The notes under the pieces are model-generated. The model had not been told where the DNA came from, made no database searches, and was given only the letters and a program-made list of their open reading frames with translations. The position numbers were made by a program, and so were the translations under genes. A stretch of DNA of 64,000 nt from Glutinoglossum americanum (Eukaryota; Ascomycota; Geoglossomycetes; Geoglossales; Geoglossaceae). This document shows positions 1 to 10,540 of the stretch, one piece after another (positions within the stretch are counted from its first letter, which is position 1; the number at the start of each line of letters is the position of its first letter). Location of the stretch: the NCBI GenBank assembly GCA_020080175.1, contig JAGHQL010000005.1:1-64000 (forward strand), written 5' to 3'.

Positions 1-54
1 CCCTAACCCTAACCCTAACCCTAACCCTAACCCTAACCCTAACCCTAACCCTAA
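1..54. repeat. Telomere repeat tract (CCCTAA)n
   Basis: Nine uninterrupted CCCTAA units open the window. This is the C-rich strand of the TTAGGG telomere used by filamentous ascomycetes, in the orientation expected at the left end of a chromosome. The tract ends abruptly at a palindrome. Its true length is unknown because assemblies truncate telomeres. Confidence 0.97.
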
Positions 55-91
55 GTCAGGGTCTAACCAAAAATTTGGTTAGACCCTGACT
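54..91. repeat. Perfect 18-bp inverted repeat next to the telomere
   Basis: Positions 54-71 and 74-91 are exact reverse complements separated by two A residues, and the left arm starts inside the last telomere unit. The arms contain GGTTAGACCC, a one-base variant of the telomere junction. As a single strand it would form a tight hairpin. It could be a remnant of a chromosome-end fold-back, a footprint of a small terminal-inverted-repeat element, or a telomere-healing product. Confidence 0.85.
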
Positions 92-1185
92 AAGCAACTT
101 TATGTATCGCAGACCCCGCATCTTTTTTGAAGGGGATCGCTGGCCTTATTAGGAGGACAGCGATTAGTTCTATTATATATTAAATAACAACGGATTCTAG
201 CTCTTTATATAACTATACCACGAAGGCATAATGCTGTATAACCCTCGCTGTTGAAGTGCCTTTGTGTTGCCTTGGTATTGAGAGTTCTTACAACTGAGTG
301 GTTAGCCAATGGGATTTCGGTAACCTTGCATATAGCCAATAAGATTTCGGTAACCTTAAGCTAATTTAATTGGCTATTGTATTTCTGCCTTGTGGTTGGT
401 GGACTGCCTCGCTTACCATATGTCCGACCAACCCCACCAAAAAGAACTGTCCGGAAATCAACTTCAAACCTCCATGCACTCATCAATTCTTAAGATATCG
501 TCATTCTGATCGCTGCATCTTTTTCGCCATACCTGCTTCCACCTTGCCTGCTATTTTTATGACGAGTTTACCTTTGCGCCTCCGTTGTTCCGTCTCGCCA
601 AAATTGCTTACTCGTTAACTATACAGGGTTAGATCAAAGAGCCTTGATAGCCATAAGTATTCTGGCTTCTTTAGATTGTCCTGGCATAGTGTGGCTGTAG
701 AAAAAATACATGTCAAAGTGAATGAGATGGTAGGATCACAAAAATCCGCGGGTCGCTGATAAACCACGTTATACTTTTCCTAACAATATTCTTCGGGTGT
801 AATATTCTCCTTCACATTTTTATTACTTTATAGTATTGAGTTAAAAGTTAGCTTAGCGCATAAAAACTGGGTCGTGATCGACACCCGTGTGTTGAAACTA
901 AAGATAAAACGCAAAGACGGTTCGTAACCATTTGGTCACTAAGCTCCACCATTGTAGTATTCTGCTCCGCAGGGAAAGACTATGTAACGCTCTGCCTTAT
1001 CTAGAACCGCATTTAGGAGTCGTTAACAAACCCAACCAAGGCGGCCGTGGAGTCCTTCTGGACCCGATTAATAAACCTTTAGATGGTATCGGTTTCCTCC
1101 GGCTTCCGGCCGTACATATAATGCCTAACGCAATTAGCCTGGTGTCCTGAAGAACAACGGGAAAACAACCAAGACTAAGCACTGC
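92..1185. other. AT-rich subtelomeric spacer, no gene seen
   Basis: No coding sequence is recognisable and short open frames lack family features. Two imperfect copies of a roughly 30-bp unit (TAGCCAAT..GATTTCGGTAACCTT) lie back to back at about 303-362. The rest is unremarkable AT-rich sequence. Confidence 0.5.
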
Positions 1186-2930
1186 TTACAGGGAGAAATA
1201 TGAATGGATCCTCCGATCGTTGATCTGATTGCGCACGTCTGCAAGTGTGACCTCGATCCTGGCACGATCCCACTTTAGTACGCGGGTGAGGAGGGCGAGA
1301 GAGTAAGGCTCGAGACCCTCTAACATCGAGAGGGCACCCCAGAGACCAAGTTCCTTGAGGCGTTTGTCTTTGGGCCATGTGCCCATTGGGCACTGATCAT
1401 AACCAAGTTCTGTGGGTTAGCTTGTGGAGAAGAATGCCAGGCGAAATGGCGGCAACGAACGGGCTGCTCTAACCTTATAAATATCGTCCTTCACATCTTC
1501 GAAACCCGCCGCCTCGATCTTCGCCTTTATCGTATCGGCAATGTTCAGCTTCCTACCAATACTCGTCGACGCCTCATCCAAGTGCCCCTGCCAGATAACC
1601 ATCGCGTGCTGCGGTGTCAGCGAGCCGTCATCAGACTTTGCCCACGCCTCCGCCTCATCTATTTCCACCCAGCCGCCAGGTTTGAGATGCTTGTAGCACT
1701 GGGCGAGCAGCTTATCCATGTCGGCAATGCTGCCGCCCATAGTGCGCGCATGGATGAAGTCGAAATGGTTAGGTGGGAAGGTCCAGTCGGCTTCAGCGTC
1801 GTCAACCTCAAAGTTCACGTTAGGAGGGACCCTTGCAAAGCGGGTTAATATTCGACTCTAGAGCATTCTAAAAGGTGGCCCCGATCGGGATGGCTGCTCA
1901 CCAAGTCGGTTGTATGGGGCTCAGGTCCGTGCCGGTGACTTTCGCACTTGGATACTCACTTTCTGATGGTCATTGTCTATTTTTAACAGCGGGGGGGCAT
2001 ATAGTCACCCACTCGGCAAAATCAATCGCCCAGATACCTAGTCCCGAGATGGTGTCAGCACCCTGCAAGAAAACAAAAACGGCAAAAGAGATAGGGGTTC
2101 CTCGCGGGTAGAGGACGCCCACACGCACCCGTCCCAGTACCAATATCCAGGACACTCTGCGGGCTGCTCCCGATCGGCGCGCGGAAAAGCTGACCGCCTA
2201 TGGCCAAGCGGAATAGATGGTGGACCTGTGTCACAATTAGTTTCCCCTGTCGGGATTTGCAACTTCCGATATATAGGGTGCATTACCAGGTCCAAGCGCT
2301 CTTGCTCCGTCTCGTCGTTTGGCTCGAAAGAAGTCAGCTGGAGGCGAGGCGTAGCGTAGCGGGCCGGGGGCCCTAGCGTGGAGTAACTCACTAGTACATA
2401 CGATCCCTCCCGGAACGAATGATACCGTCTTCCGTTTTCGTACCTAGCCATCCCGTCAGCGCCACCACCCCACGATCCATCGGATGAGGGCGACGCGAGC
2501 AAAGGAGCGTGAGATTTCGAGTGGGCGTACTTGTACTTGCGAACACTCGAGGCTATGGAGGTCGTCTCGCTCAGACTAGTTAAAGCCGCCTTTTTAGTCA
2601 CTGCGCAAGGGATGCCGGTGTAGGGGGCGGGAGATTACGGACAGGTCAACGCCAAGAGCGGAATCGCCGTCACCGGTATCATCCTGAGTGCGGGAATCCA
2701 AATACAATTCAGCAATCTGTTCGCTGCCCCGCGGGACAAGCACACCGGGCGACTAGATAGCCAGGATAGACTACCACATACCTCCACTTCGATCGCGCCT
2801 TCGGCGTTGGGTTCCGGCAGGCTAACGTCGGCTTTTTGGTTTCAAGACACCAGTCAGCGACAATAGAACCTTGCGGCAGGTCAGGCCATCGGAGATGGGT
2901 TAGCCAAAGGTAACGCTAACCTCCTGGCAT
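1186..2930 (-). CDS. LaeA-like SAM-dependent methyltransferase, 11 exons
   Basis: Likely a class I S-adenosylmethionine methyltransferase of the large fungal LaeA-like family; LaeA itself is a nuclear regulator of secondary metabolism, but substrates of the paralogues are mostly unknown. Rebuilt exons: 2921-2930, 2782-2831, 2639-2683, 2531-2589, 2392-2443, 2287-2322, 2129-2225, 2013-2037, 1902-1958, 1474-1831, 1186-1392, giving 331 residues, the usual family size. Family blocks appear in order: an acidic Ser-rich N-terminus, YENGRRYHSFREGSY, PNDETEQERLDL, HHLFRLAIGG, SAM motif I VLDIGTGTG, IWAIDFADEYP, GTDLSPIQPTWVPPN, FEVDDAEADW, FDFIHARTMGG and LKPGGWVEIDE. The first exon is only 10 nt. The border of the intron at 2590-2638 is the least certain. 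The protein stops at YFSL, about ten residues before the usual family C-terminus. It is the outermost gene, about 1.1 kb from the telomere, so silencing by subtelomeric chromatin is plausible. Confidence 0.85.
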
Positions 2931-4066
2931 GGTGATTGAACCTCTACGATTGGAATTGGAAATTCGAGGGATCCTGCGCTTCGAGGGAGGGCGAAACAAA
3001 GAAAAGCGAGTCGTCTGGGCGTGTCAACTAGGGCGGGTTGAGAAGATATAACGCAGAGCCTACGCCGTCCGTTCGCGGCGAACGTGTGTGTGTCTGTGTG
3101 CGAGTGTGCGTGTGTAGTCGGGTGGCCGTTGCATGTCGATGTGCGGCGAGGCGAGGCGACGGGGCACAGAGCAGCTTTAAGGACCCGCTTTCGGGTCCGG
3201 CGCTGGGGATTCGCGTATCCGGCTGCACGACGCTCCTGCCCCGCGAGTTTCTCGCCAATGAAGTGTCGACTTTGTTAGAGCCAACGGTTCCGGCCGTCAC
3301 ATGCAATGGACGCCACTCGGCCACTCAACCACCACCGGAGGATACCACACAACCAACCACCATCGACCACTGGAGGATACCGCACAACCAACCACTATCG
3401 ACCACACCGTGACGGGATAGGCGCCCTGCACGGCCGGATAGGTAGTGGAGCATCGCACTCGATTTCTGGAAGCCATTTTCTTTTTTGTGGGGTCGCCGGC
3501 TGGTGCCGAGACCTACCTTGGTCTAGGACAGTTAGCCCCGGTGTACCAACCAGCCAATGCACTTGGGTTAGAACTGCTAGCTGCGCGACACCAACTCCTT
3601 GGCCTGCCGCGAGGCATCCTGAAGCACACCCTGATGTAATGCATGTCGCGCAGCAGAGGTAACCGGTTCATGTCCCTCGTCCCGTGCGGCCCGCAGTGAC
3701 TTGGCGGTCGATGGAAGTAAAAGAAAGCAAAAAGACGGTATATTGTCTGTCAAGATTTTTATTTTGGCCAAGATAAAAACGAAAATCAATTGCCCTTTAC
3801 AAATTAATTAACATGGGTTATCCGGCCGCGCTGGACTATCCGGCCACACTGGACGCACCCTCCCTCCACGTGATGCAGCTCGCTCCTCCAGTGTGCTAGT
3901 TAGGTTTTAATGAAGATAGCTCTCCTACACGGGCGGGGTCATGTGTAGGAAACGGGAATTCTTTGCTGCGAAAGCTTTGGAAACCAAAAATTCAAGTCTA
4001 GAAAGTCTCGTGACCCCCGTCGCTCGATTTTCAGGATCAGCGACGCATGAGCCGGTTCGTGTTCGT
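2931..4066. other. Intergenic, low-complexity and short tandem repeats
   Basis: A GT-rich stretch lies at about 3083-3120. A 35-bp unit containing GGAGGATACC is repeated in tandem at about 3332-3405 (units begin near 3337 and 3372). Open frames here overlap the low-complexity sequence on both strands and carry no family signature. Confidence 0.5.
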
Positions 4067-5025
4067 TCACCTCGCATGCTGATGAGGGGTATGCTCCTGC
4101 GGGGGCGGCGTGACGTAGGAATAGAAGTTGGATGCCAGCCTAAATTGAGCGTTGAAAATGTCGTATTCTGTTTCTCCCTCGCCTACGCTCTCATCCTTGG
4201 GCTTCTTAATCGCAAAGACGATGGCTCTGAAGACACCCCTGAACTCCTCCTCAAACGGGACATCCTTCCACATGGCCGCGACTTCGCCTGCCGGGTTGAG
4301 GAACCCGGGGCCCACCCCGAATGCCCCGACGCAGAGCATTTTGTACTGGTTGTCCGCAGCGATGCGCAGAATAGTGCGGAGCTTTTCCTTCATGAGCTCT
4401 CTCGCCGCGGTAAAGGCGTATTGAGTACCGGCTTCATTGAGTTTCGGACGTCTAACTGGCGCTACGGAAATGACGGGAAGAACCCTAAACTCCTCACCCT
4501 TCCACACTTTGTAGTGATCGGGTCCTTCCCTGAAGACCACTGTGTCGTAGTCAGAAGGATTCTATCTCCAGGCTCAGAGACGGAAACCCCTTCAGATGGC
4601 ATCCACTTACCTACGTGAGGAGAGTATATTCCACCGGTTGGAGGGATCGGGTAGTGCGAATACTTGTTGCTGGTCGTTCCTAGGGTCTGGATGAGGTTGC
4701 TTCGCCTGCAAAGGATCTCCTCCGGCGCTATCGTCCCAGTCTCCCAATTTCCCCCTGGGCGGTTGTCGTCTGCGACGTTGACAACTGGAATCGCAGTGGC
4801 TTCCTCAGCGCACCACCCAAGCGCCACATCCACAGGGTCGCCGTCAACTACGGCAAAGCGAAGCCTTTTCTCACTCCGCGAGTCCGGACTTATTCGTATG
4901 GTAGAAGAATCTGGATACCCACGAGACGTTGCGGGAAACTGAGGAAAACACTTATCGATGTACGGAATGTAGGTCTTTTTGGCTTCCGCGGCCATCTCCA
5001 TGGCCCTCAGGCCGGCACTTTGCAT
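4067..5025 (-). CDS. Microbial-type PARG-like protein (TIGR02452 family)
   Basis: Two exons, 4611-5025 and 4540-free second exon 4067-4539, joined across a 71-bp intron (4540-4610, starting GTAAGT and ending CACAG), give 295 residues. The joined protein reads YSPHVVVFR exactly over the splice. Family features are an N-terminal helix region, the core NVADDNRPGGNW followed by a Glu pair (APEE), LCRRSNL, and a C-terminal GAFGVGPGFLNP with an EEEFRGVFRAIVFAI helix. In the poly(ADP-ribose) glycohydrolase fold the loop with the Glu pair holds ADP-ribose and is catalytic. Here the usual GGG..QEE reads GGN..PEE, so the Glu pair is kept but neighbouring residues differ. A role in removing ADP-ribose from macromolecules is inferred from the family. 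No signal peptide is seen, so it is probably cytosolic or nuclear. Confidence 0.85.
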
Positions 5026-6463
5026 GATCTTAGGGGTTCTGCTATTTCCTTGGAAGATTACAACGCAAAACGACAGACCCTGAGAGGCAGACGTTCGGAA
5101 GATAGGTCTAAGCTTATGGAGACAGGCTCCAGACGAACAACTGAGAGAGGCTACTGCGCGGGTTTTTTCGCAAAGGGTCAGGTGATCGGCGATCTAAGCG
5201 ATGTAGATCGGTGACGCCCCCAAACCGAATCGAAGGAACCGACGCGAGTAATCGATTCACTTCGATTAGCTTCGTAGGGGTTCCAGTTGGATCGGGCCGC
5301 CCTTCTTAGAGACGGGGCAGATGGCTTCGATCCTACGAAGGTGAAAACGGCCACCAGAAAGGATTTATCGATTACATCATACCGCTGTCAATGCCAGACA
5401 CCCATCCAAAATTTATTGGCTTTGCTCACTAACTCACCAATACTCTAGTTGGCCCAGGGAGATTCAGGAAAAACTCAGTATTTTAAGGTTTTGTTCGCGA
5501 AGGTGTTCGGGGACTTATTGACATCATAGCGCTTTGTCCAGAGGCCAATGGGAACAACCCAGTTGTCCGGGCCAACCACCTCAACGTCGCGCGGGGCTAT
5601 CATTCGGCAGGCTTTCTCTACGCTGGATCCCGCAAGCCAATGGGGCTACTTGAGTTATGTTTCGCTCCAAGAGTTTGGAATCGAGAGCGCAATCCAAGCG
5701 GCGGGGTTTTGCGAGGTTCTTGCCTTTTTGGTGAGGCTCCCTCGCCTCGGCACGGCTGCGGTAAGGTAAAGCGAACAAAGCGAACAAAGCGATGGAGCGA
5801 TGGAGCGATGGAGCGATGGCTCGATGGGTGGGAGCCTGGTCGATGCTCGTCCATGGCGTTGAGGGAGCGCTGGCTGTGTGCTGATTGTGCGCTGACTGTG
5901 CGCTGTGCGTCGTTGCTAATGTCCTATTGGTCGCATTCTACGGTTGCCCGTTGCGCCCTTCGCTAATGTAGCTTCTAGCTTGCCCGAGCGATGCTGGACA
6001 GCGTCCCAACAAGAAAAACTAGGCGGGCATCTCCTGAACCTGGGTGCACGTTCTCTACCTGCATCTATGTACATCGGATGGAAACGGCGACGCGTCGTTC
6101 CGGGGCGGAGTCGTCATCCCCCTCCGCCCTGCCGCGTTGCTGGTGACACACCGCGCGCAATTTTATCTCTACTCCCTCCGGCCAACAGTCATGCAGAGTA
6201 ACCCACACCGATGTTCTGTGGTCTACTGGCGAATAGGTGGTCGCGGTGCTGCCAAGCGAGAGCCCGTGAGTCACTCTCAAGGCTGCAGCCTTGCGGAGCC
6301 TTGCAGAGCCTTGCGGGGTCTAACCAACTCATTCTTATAACTAGGCAGGCACAACCCCATCCGTTGAAAGTAGGGGCTAATCTACCTATCCTCCTAGATC
6401 TCTACCGGTTTCATATTCTAGTCTATCGGCTCAGGTATTATCGGGAGAACCACCGGGACAGCA
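5026..6463. other. Intergenic with short 9-bp tandem repeats
   Basis: No coding sequence is supported. Short tandem repeats occur at about 5770-5830: a GCGAACAAA unit, then several GCGATGGAG units. Two short TGTGCGCTGA-like repeats lie near 5875-5905. The segment just upstream of 6464 is presumably the promoter of the AAA ATPase gene. Confidence 0.45.
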
Positions 6464-9271
6464 ATGGACCAGACCCAGACCCCAACGTTCGATGCGTGGC
6501 AGGTAGTCGTCGACCATGCGGCCGCTTTCCAAGCAGTGGAGACCGGGCCGGATGCACCGGAAATAATCTGCAAAGCCGACGAACTTCCGGACGTCGACAC
6601 CAAATTGCAGTTCGTCCGGGTCGACGAGAAGACAGAGATCGGCGAAGGTGGGCTCCTTCAGCCGATCTATCGAGTCGTTAATCCTTTCGGCAGCATCTCG
6701 AGCTCCGTCCCGAATTGGGAAAGCGGAAACGAACTTAACCCGAGGACGGAATATGCGTTCGTCGTGCGGCGCATCTTCGCGAGGGGTAATAATATCCTGT
6801 CCTATTCCTTGGTGGACATCCAGTCCCGCCACTTGAAGGATATCATGAGGCTAGTCTTCTGGGAGGAACAGCACTCGTCTTACTTCATGAACTATGAGTG
6901 AGAACCCTCCATCTCGTCGTTGGGCAGAATGCCTGAAAGGCAAAAATTTCTAGGCCACGGTTAGTTGCTGACCCAACTACGCTGCAGGACACCTTCGGTG
7001 AGTCGCAGCCCAGAGCAATGCTAAGGCGCTGGTGTTGAGTAATGGATCTAGCTGCCTCCTCAGGTCATCCTCACTCGCCTGCCTGAACTGGTCAAACTCT
7101 GGAACGAGCTCACGGAACCTGATTGCAAACAAGATCCTCTGTACGCTGCATATCTCAAACTCCTCCTCGACTACATCCAGACCGACTATGCAGATTCCAT
7201 CGCAAGCCTCTTGGAGCACCTCAAAGACGGCGTCGCGGGCTGTTCGAATCTCGGTGCACTTTTCCGACCCGACCAGCTCGTTGTCCGGGAGAGCGGCGAC
7301 GAGCTCCAGATCCTGAAATGCACAAGCATTAGCGGCAGCTCGGGCTTTGGTTTAGATGTCAAAGCCAGGAGGGTTGAGTACGACGGTAGTGAGTTTGGCG
7401 TGGCGGCCGAGGAGATCCGCATTGCGGACTACAAGGGTCTCAAGAAGATCACAGACCTAGTGGTATATCCGCTACCGTTTGCTCTCAAGACTGATGAGAT
7501 ATGGCAAGATGCGTTAGAGAGGGGAAGGAAGTACGTGGCGCTCCGGGGGATACTGCATCGCGAATATAAAGGACCAGTGTTTGGCACAACCCAGCACACT
7601 GTGAGTGCACCCCTACCCGGTGGGCCGACCAGGCGTACCCCCTATTCCACTCTAATCAACTCTCTTAGTATGAAGGCCGCATTGTGGTCGACCCCTACGC
7701 GTTCTACCGCAAGAGCAACACTAGCCTCGGCCTCAGGCCCCTTTCTACCCTCGCTTCCCGTCTCCTCTCCGCTGATAAGCTTGGCCGCCGCGCTGAACCC
7801 AACTGCCCTGACAGCGGCACCGTCAACGCTTGCGGTATGGGGCCCAGCTTCGCTAACAGCTACATCACCAGCGCTTCCTGTATGGACCCTATCTACCCTA
7901 ATACCGGCGCTTACGGCGTAGACACGATCCAAGATTATTATACGGCCAATTTGGGCGTCACTACACCCCAGATGGTTCGCGGTAGCATCTATCCGAGACA
8001 GCCAGGAGCCGAAGCCAGTCACACTGCCTTGGCTGTCTCGCTCACAGAAGAGGAGTTGCTTCTCTGCCCACCATACATACCTGGCTTCGCACTTGCAGAC
8101 AAGGTCTACTGTATGTCCCCCCTTCCCCTTCTCGAGCGCCCGCCGATGGCAACCTACCTCAACAACGTCTAGCTAACCGCGTTTAAAAATCCTCATCCAG
8201 GTCACTTCCTCGTCCGCCAAATAAAGGATATCAAATGGAACCCCACAGCCTTCGATCAGGTTATCATCCCAGATCGGCTTAAACGCCTCCTCCTATCCAT
8301 GGTTAGAGGACATAACGCATATCGCACCGGTAAGGGCTCACGGAGTGATATCATTGAGGGGAAGGGGAAGGGGCTTGTGACGCTGTTGCATGGGCCTCCA
8401 GGGGTGTTCGTTTTCCTCCCCAGCGCCTGTTTATCTTATCGCGGAATATGATTGCTGATGGCCGGGTTCTCGATGCAGGGGCAAGACAGTCACAGTCGAG
8501 GCCATTGTGGAACAGACGAGACAGCCGTTATATGTAGTTAGCGCGGCTGAGCTAGGCACCAGTGCGATGGGATTGGAGAAGAGCCTTAGCAACATATTTG
8601 ACGTTGCTTTTGCATGGAACGCCGTATGTGGGATCACCCATCTACCCTTATATTATTAGCCCAGGGGGGACGCACGCTACGGCGTCCCAGACCAGTGGGT
8701 CCATAGTGGAAGCACTTTAGCATTAACCGTCCCACAGATCGTCCTCGTCGACGAAGCCGATGTCTTCCTCGAAGCCCGCTCTCTCGACTTTTTCCGCTCC
8801 GAGCTAGTCACAGTCTTCTTGCGCGAGCTCGAGTACTTCCAGGGCATCCTCATGCTAACCACTAACCGCGTACAGCGCTTCGACCGCGCACTGAGGTCTC
8901 GCATCCATCTCGCGCTCAAGTTCAATGAACTGGATAAGGAGGCGAGACTGAAGGTCTGGAAATCCGCCTTGAGCACGGCGGAATGGGTTGGGGGGGAAGC
9001 TGAATTGAAGAGGCTGACGAGGAGAGTGGTGAATGGGAGGGAGGTAAGTCTAGAGAAGACAGATCCCTGCGGGCCCAACCGTGCCATGACCGTCCAGCCT
9101 TCTCACAACCCTCTTCTACCACAGATCAAATACTGCGTTCGCAGCGCTACAGCACTTGCCGAGCAGGACAATGAACCCCTAGCGGTATCGCACTTCGAGA
9201 CCGTGCTCGACCTGGCTGCGGAATTTGAGCGCGAGCTTGAAGAAGGCAAACCGTGTGACGATTCGAAGTAG
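6464..9271 (+). CDS. Fungal AAA+ ATPase, 8 exons
   Basis: Exons 6464-6897, 6988-6997, 7064-7600, 7669-8110, 8201-8405, 8479-8623, 8738-9043 and 9125-9271 close in frame to 741 residues, a size typical of large fungal AAA-family ATPases with a long N-terminal region. The N-terminal two thirds contain the conserved-looking blocks YAFVVRRIF, LGALFRPDQLV, YEGRIVVDPYAFYR and CHFLVRQIKDIKWN. The AAA module follows at about residue 530: Walker A GPPGVGKT, Walker B IVLVDEAD, sensor 1 TTNR, an arginine-finger candidate RALRSRIH and a C-terminal helical lid. Exon 2 is a 10-nt microexon. The intron 8406-8478 cuts Walker A between GPPG and GKT and starts with the less usual GTTCGT. Such proteins are thought to remodel protein substrates by ATP hydrolysis; the partner is unknown. 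All key ATPase residues are present. Confidence 0.88.
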
Positions 9272-9949
9272 GAACGCGACTACTAGGAGGCGGGTAGGGT
9301 CGAAGTCTAGCCCGACTAGGTTATGGGTTCTTGGGGAGAAGATGCTTGAACCAGAAGATTTTAGTGCTCCGTTGGTAGCTTGCCATTCGTTTGAAATGGA
9401 GTTTTCGGGTATGGAGGGCGTGGCGGGGTTGGCTAAGGATCATTTCAAGGGGTGCTGCAACTGTACTTAGGTGATAAATACAGCTAGCGGCCCAGGCATT
9501 ACTGAATCATTCGCCATTGCTGGTACACCCTCTGCATGCAATTGCCTCGCCAAAGGCATCATTACTCTCCTCAGCCCAACGCATCCCCATGGCTATATTT
9601 GTGACAGCGGCAAGGCACGGCCGCTTACGCCTGACAGACCAAGATCCAAGACATCTTCGTAACGCCCGCCCAGTATCATGCGGAGGGAATAACTTAGAGC
9701 CCAGAAAGATAGATGCTCTCATCACCATTGCCCTCTAAGCGCCTTCAGTCATCTAGAAGTCCCCCACATCTTGGAATGAATACTCTAATTTTGGGCCGCT
9801 AGCTCAGCGAAACCAGAGACCAGATCTGAAACCACCGAAGATATCCCCACTTTCCGTCTTTTGCTCAGCTGCCCGAGCTACCCGAGTAGGTCAACGCGGT
9901 CTTTATCGTGGCGGGATGCTTGAAGCCGAATGCCCCCGTGCAGCAATTC
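9272..9949. other. Intergenic, no gene seen
   Basis: Short open frames on both strands have no recognisable domain or splice-linked continuation. It follows the end of the AAA ATPase and precedes the decayed TPR sequence. Confidence 0.4.
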
Positions 9950-9955
9950 GTGATA

Positions 9956-10530
9956 TTAACCATTAACTACATTAACCCTACTACCTCTCTGCGGCGGTTC
10001 TGTCGCTGGAGCGCAATGGCTGGGCTTTTCATGCCCGCCAACGTTGTTGGGTGCCCCTTCCCGAGCACCCCCTTTCCTGCTTCCACAACCTGCAAGAGTG
10101 GTTGCTCCCCTTCCTTGTGACCGCCCTGGCTGACGTACGTGGAAGCGAGGTTTGCCACGCTCCCCAGCGTATCCGGGTGCCCATGTCCTAGGACCTTCTT
10201 CGCTATCTACCACAAGAAGCCCCAGCTCCTCCGCCTCTCTATATTGCACCCCATTTTGCATACGCCACTGGGAGATCTTCTGGACCGCTCAGTGTATCTA
10301 GGCGCTCGTACCCCAAGACCCTCTCTACTATCCCCGAAACACGTGGCCCCAATTCACCCAACCCTCCTGATGGTGCCCCCGATCCAGGTAGGCTTGCCAT
10401 GCTTCCCAGTGCATCTGGGTGCTCATGTACCAGGATATTCTTGCAAGCTTCGGCAACTTGTGGTGCTAGCTTTTCCGCCTGCATAGCTGCTGCTGAGGTA
10501 ATTATGACTATGGCGGCAGCGATAGCGGGG
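9956..10530 (-). pseudogene. Decayed kinesin-light-chain-type TPR array
   Basis: Minus-strand translation in shifting frames gives pieces of 42-residue TPR units of the type found on fungal NB-ARC proteins: AEKLAPQVAEACKNILVHE, HPDALGSMASL, then VLGHGHPDTLGSVANLAST followed by Q(V)VEAGKGVLGKGHPTTLAGM. At least three units can be followed, but no single frame covers them and no nucleotide-binding domain is found nearby. It is best read as the repeat end of a dead NLR or TPR protein. The consensus differs from that of the intact TPR NLR at 24.8-28.9 kb (GEEHPDTL-like rather than GPNHPSTL), so it is not a recent copy of that gene. Confidence 0.7.
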
Positions 10531-10540
10531 ATACTCACGA

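Noticed and set aside
3038-3412. Overlapping open frames around the GT-rich tract
   Set aside because: The translation is dominated by low-complexity sequence, both strands are open, and no domain or splice-linked continuation is found.
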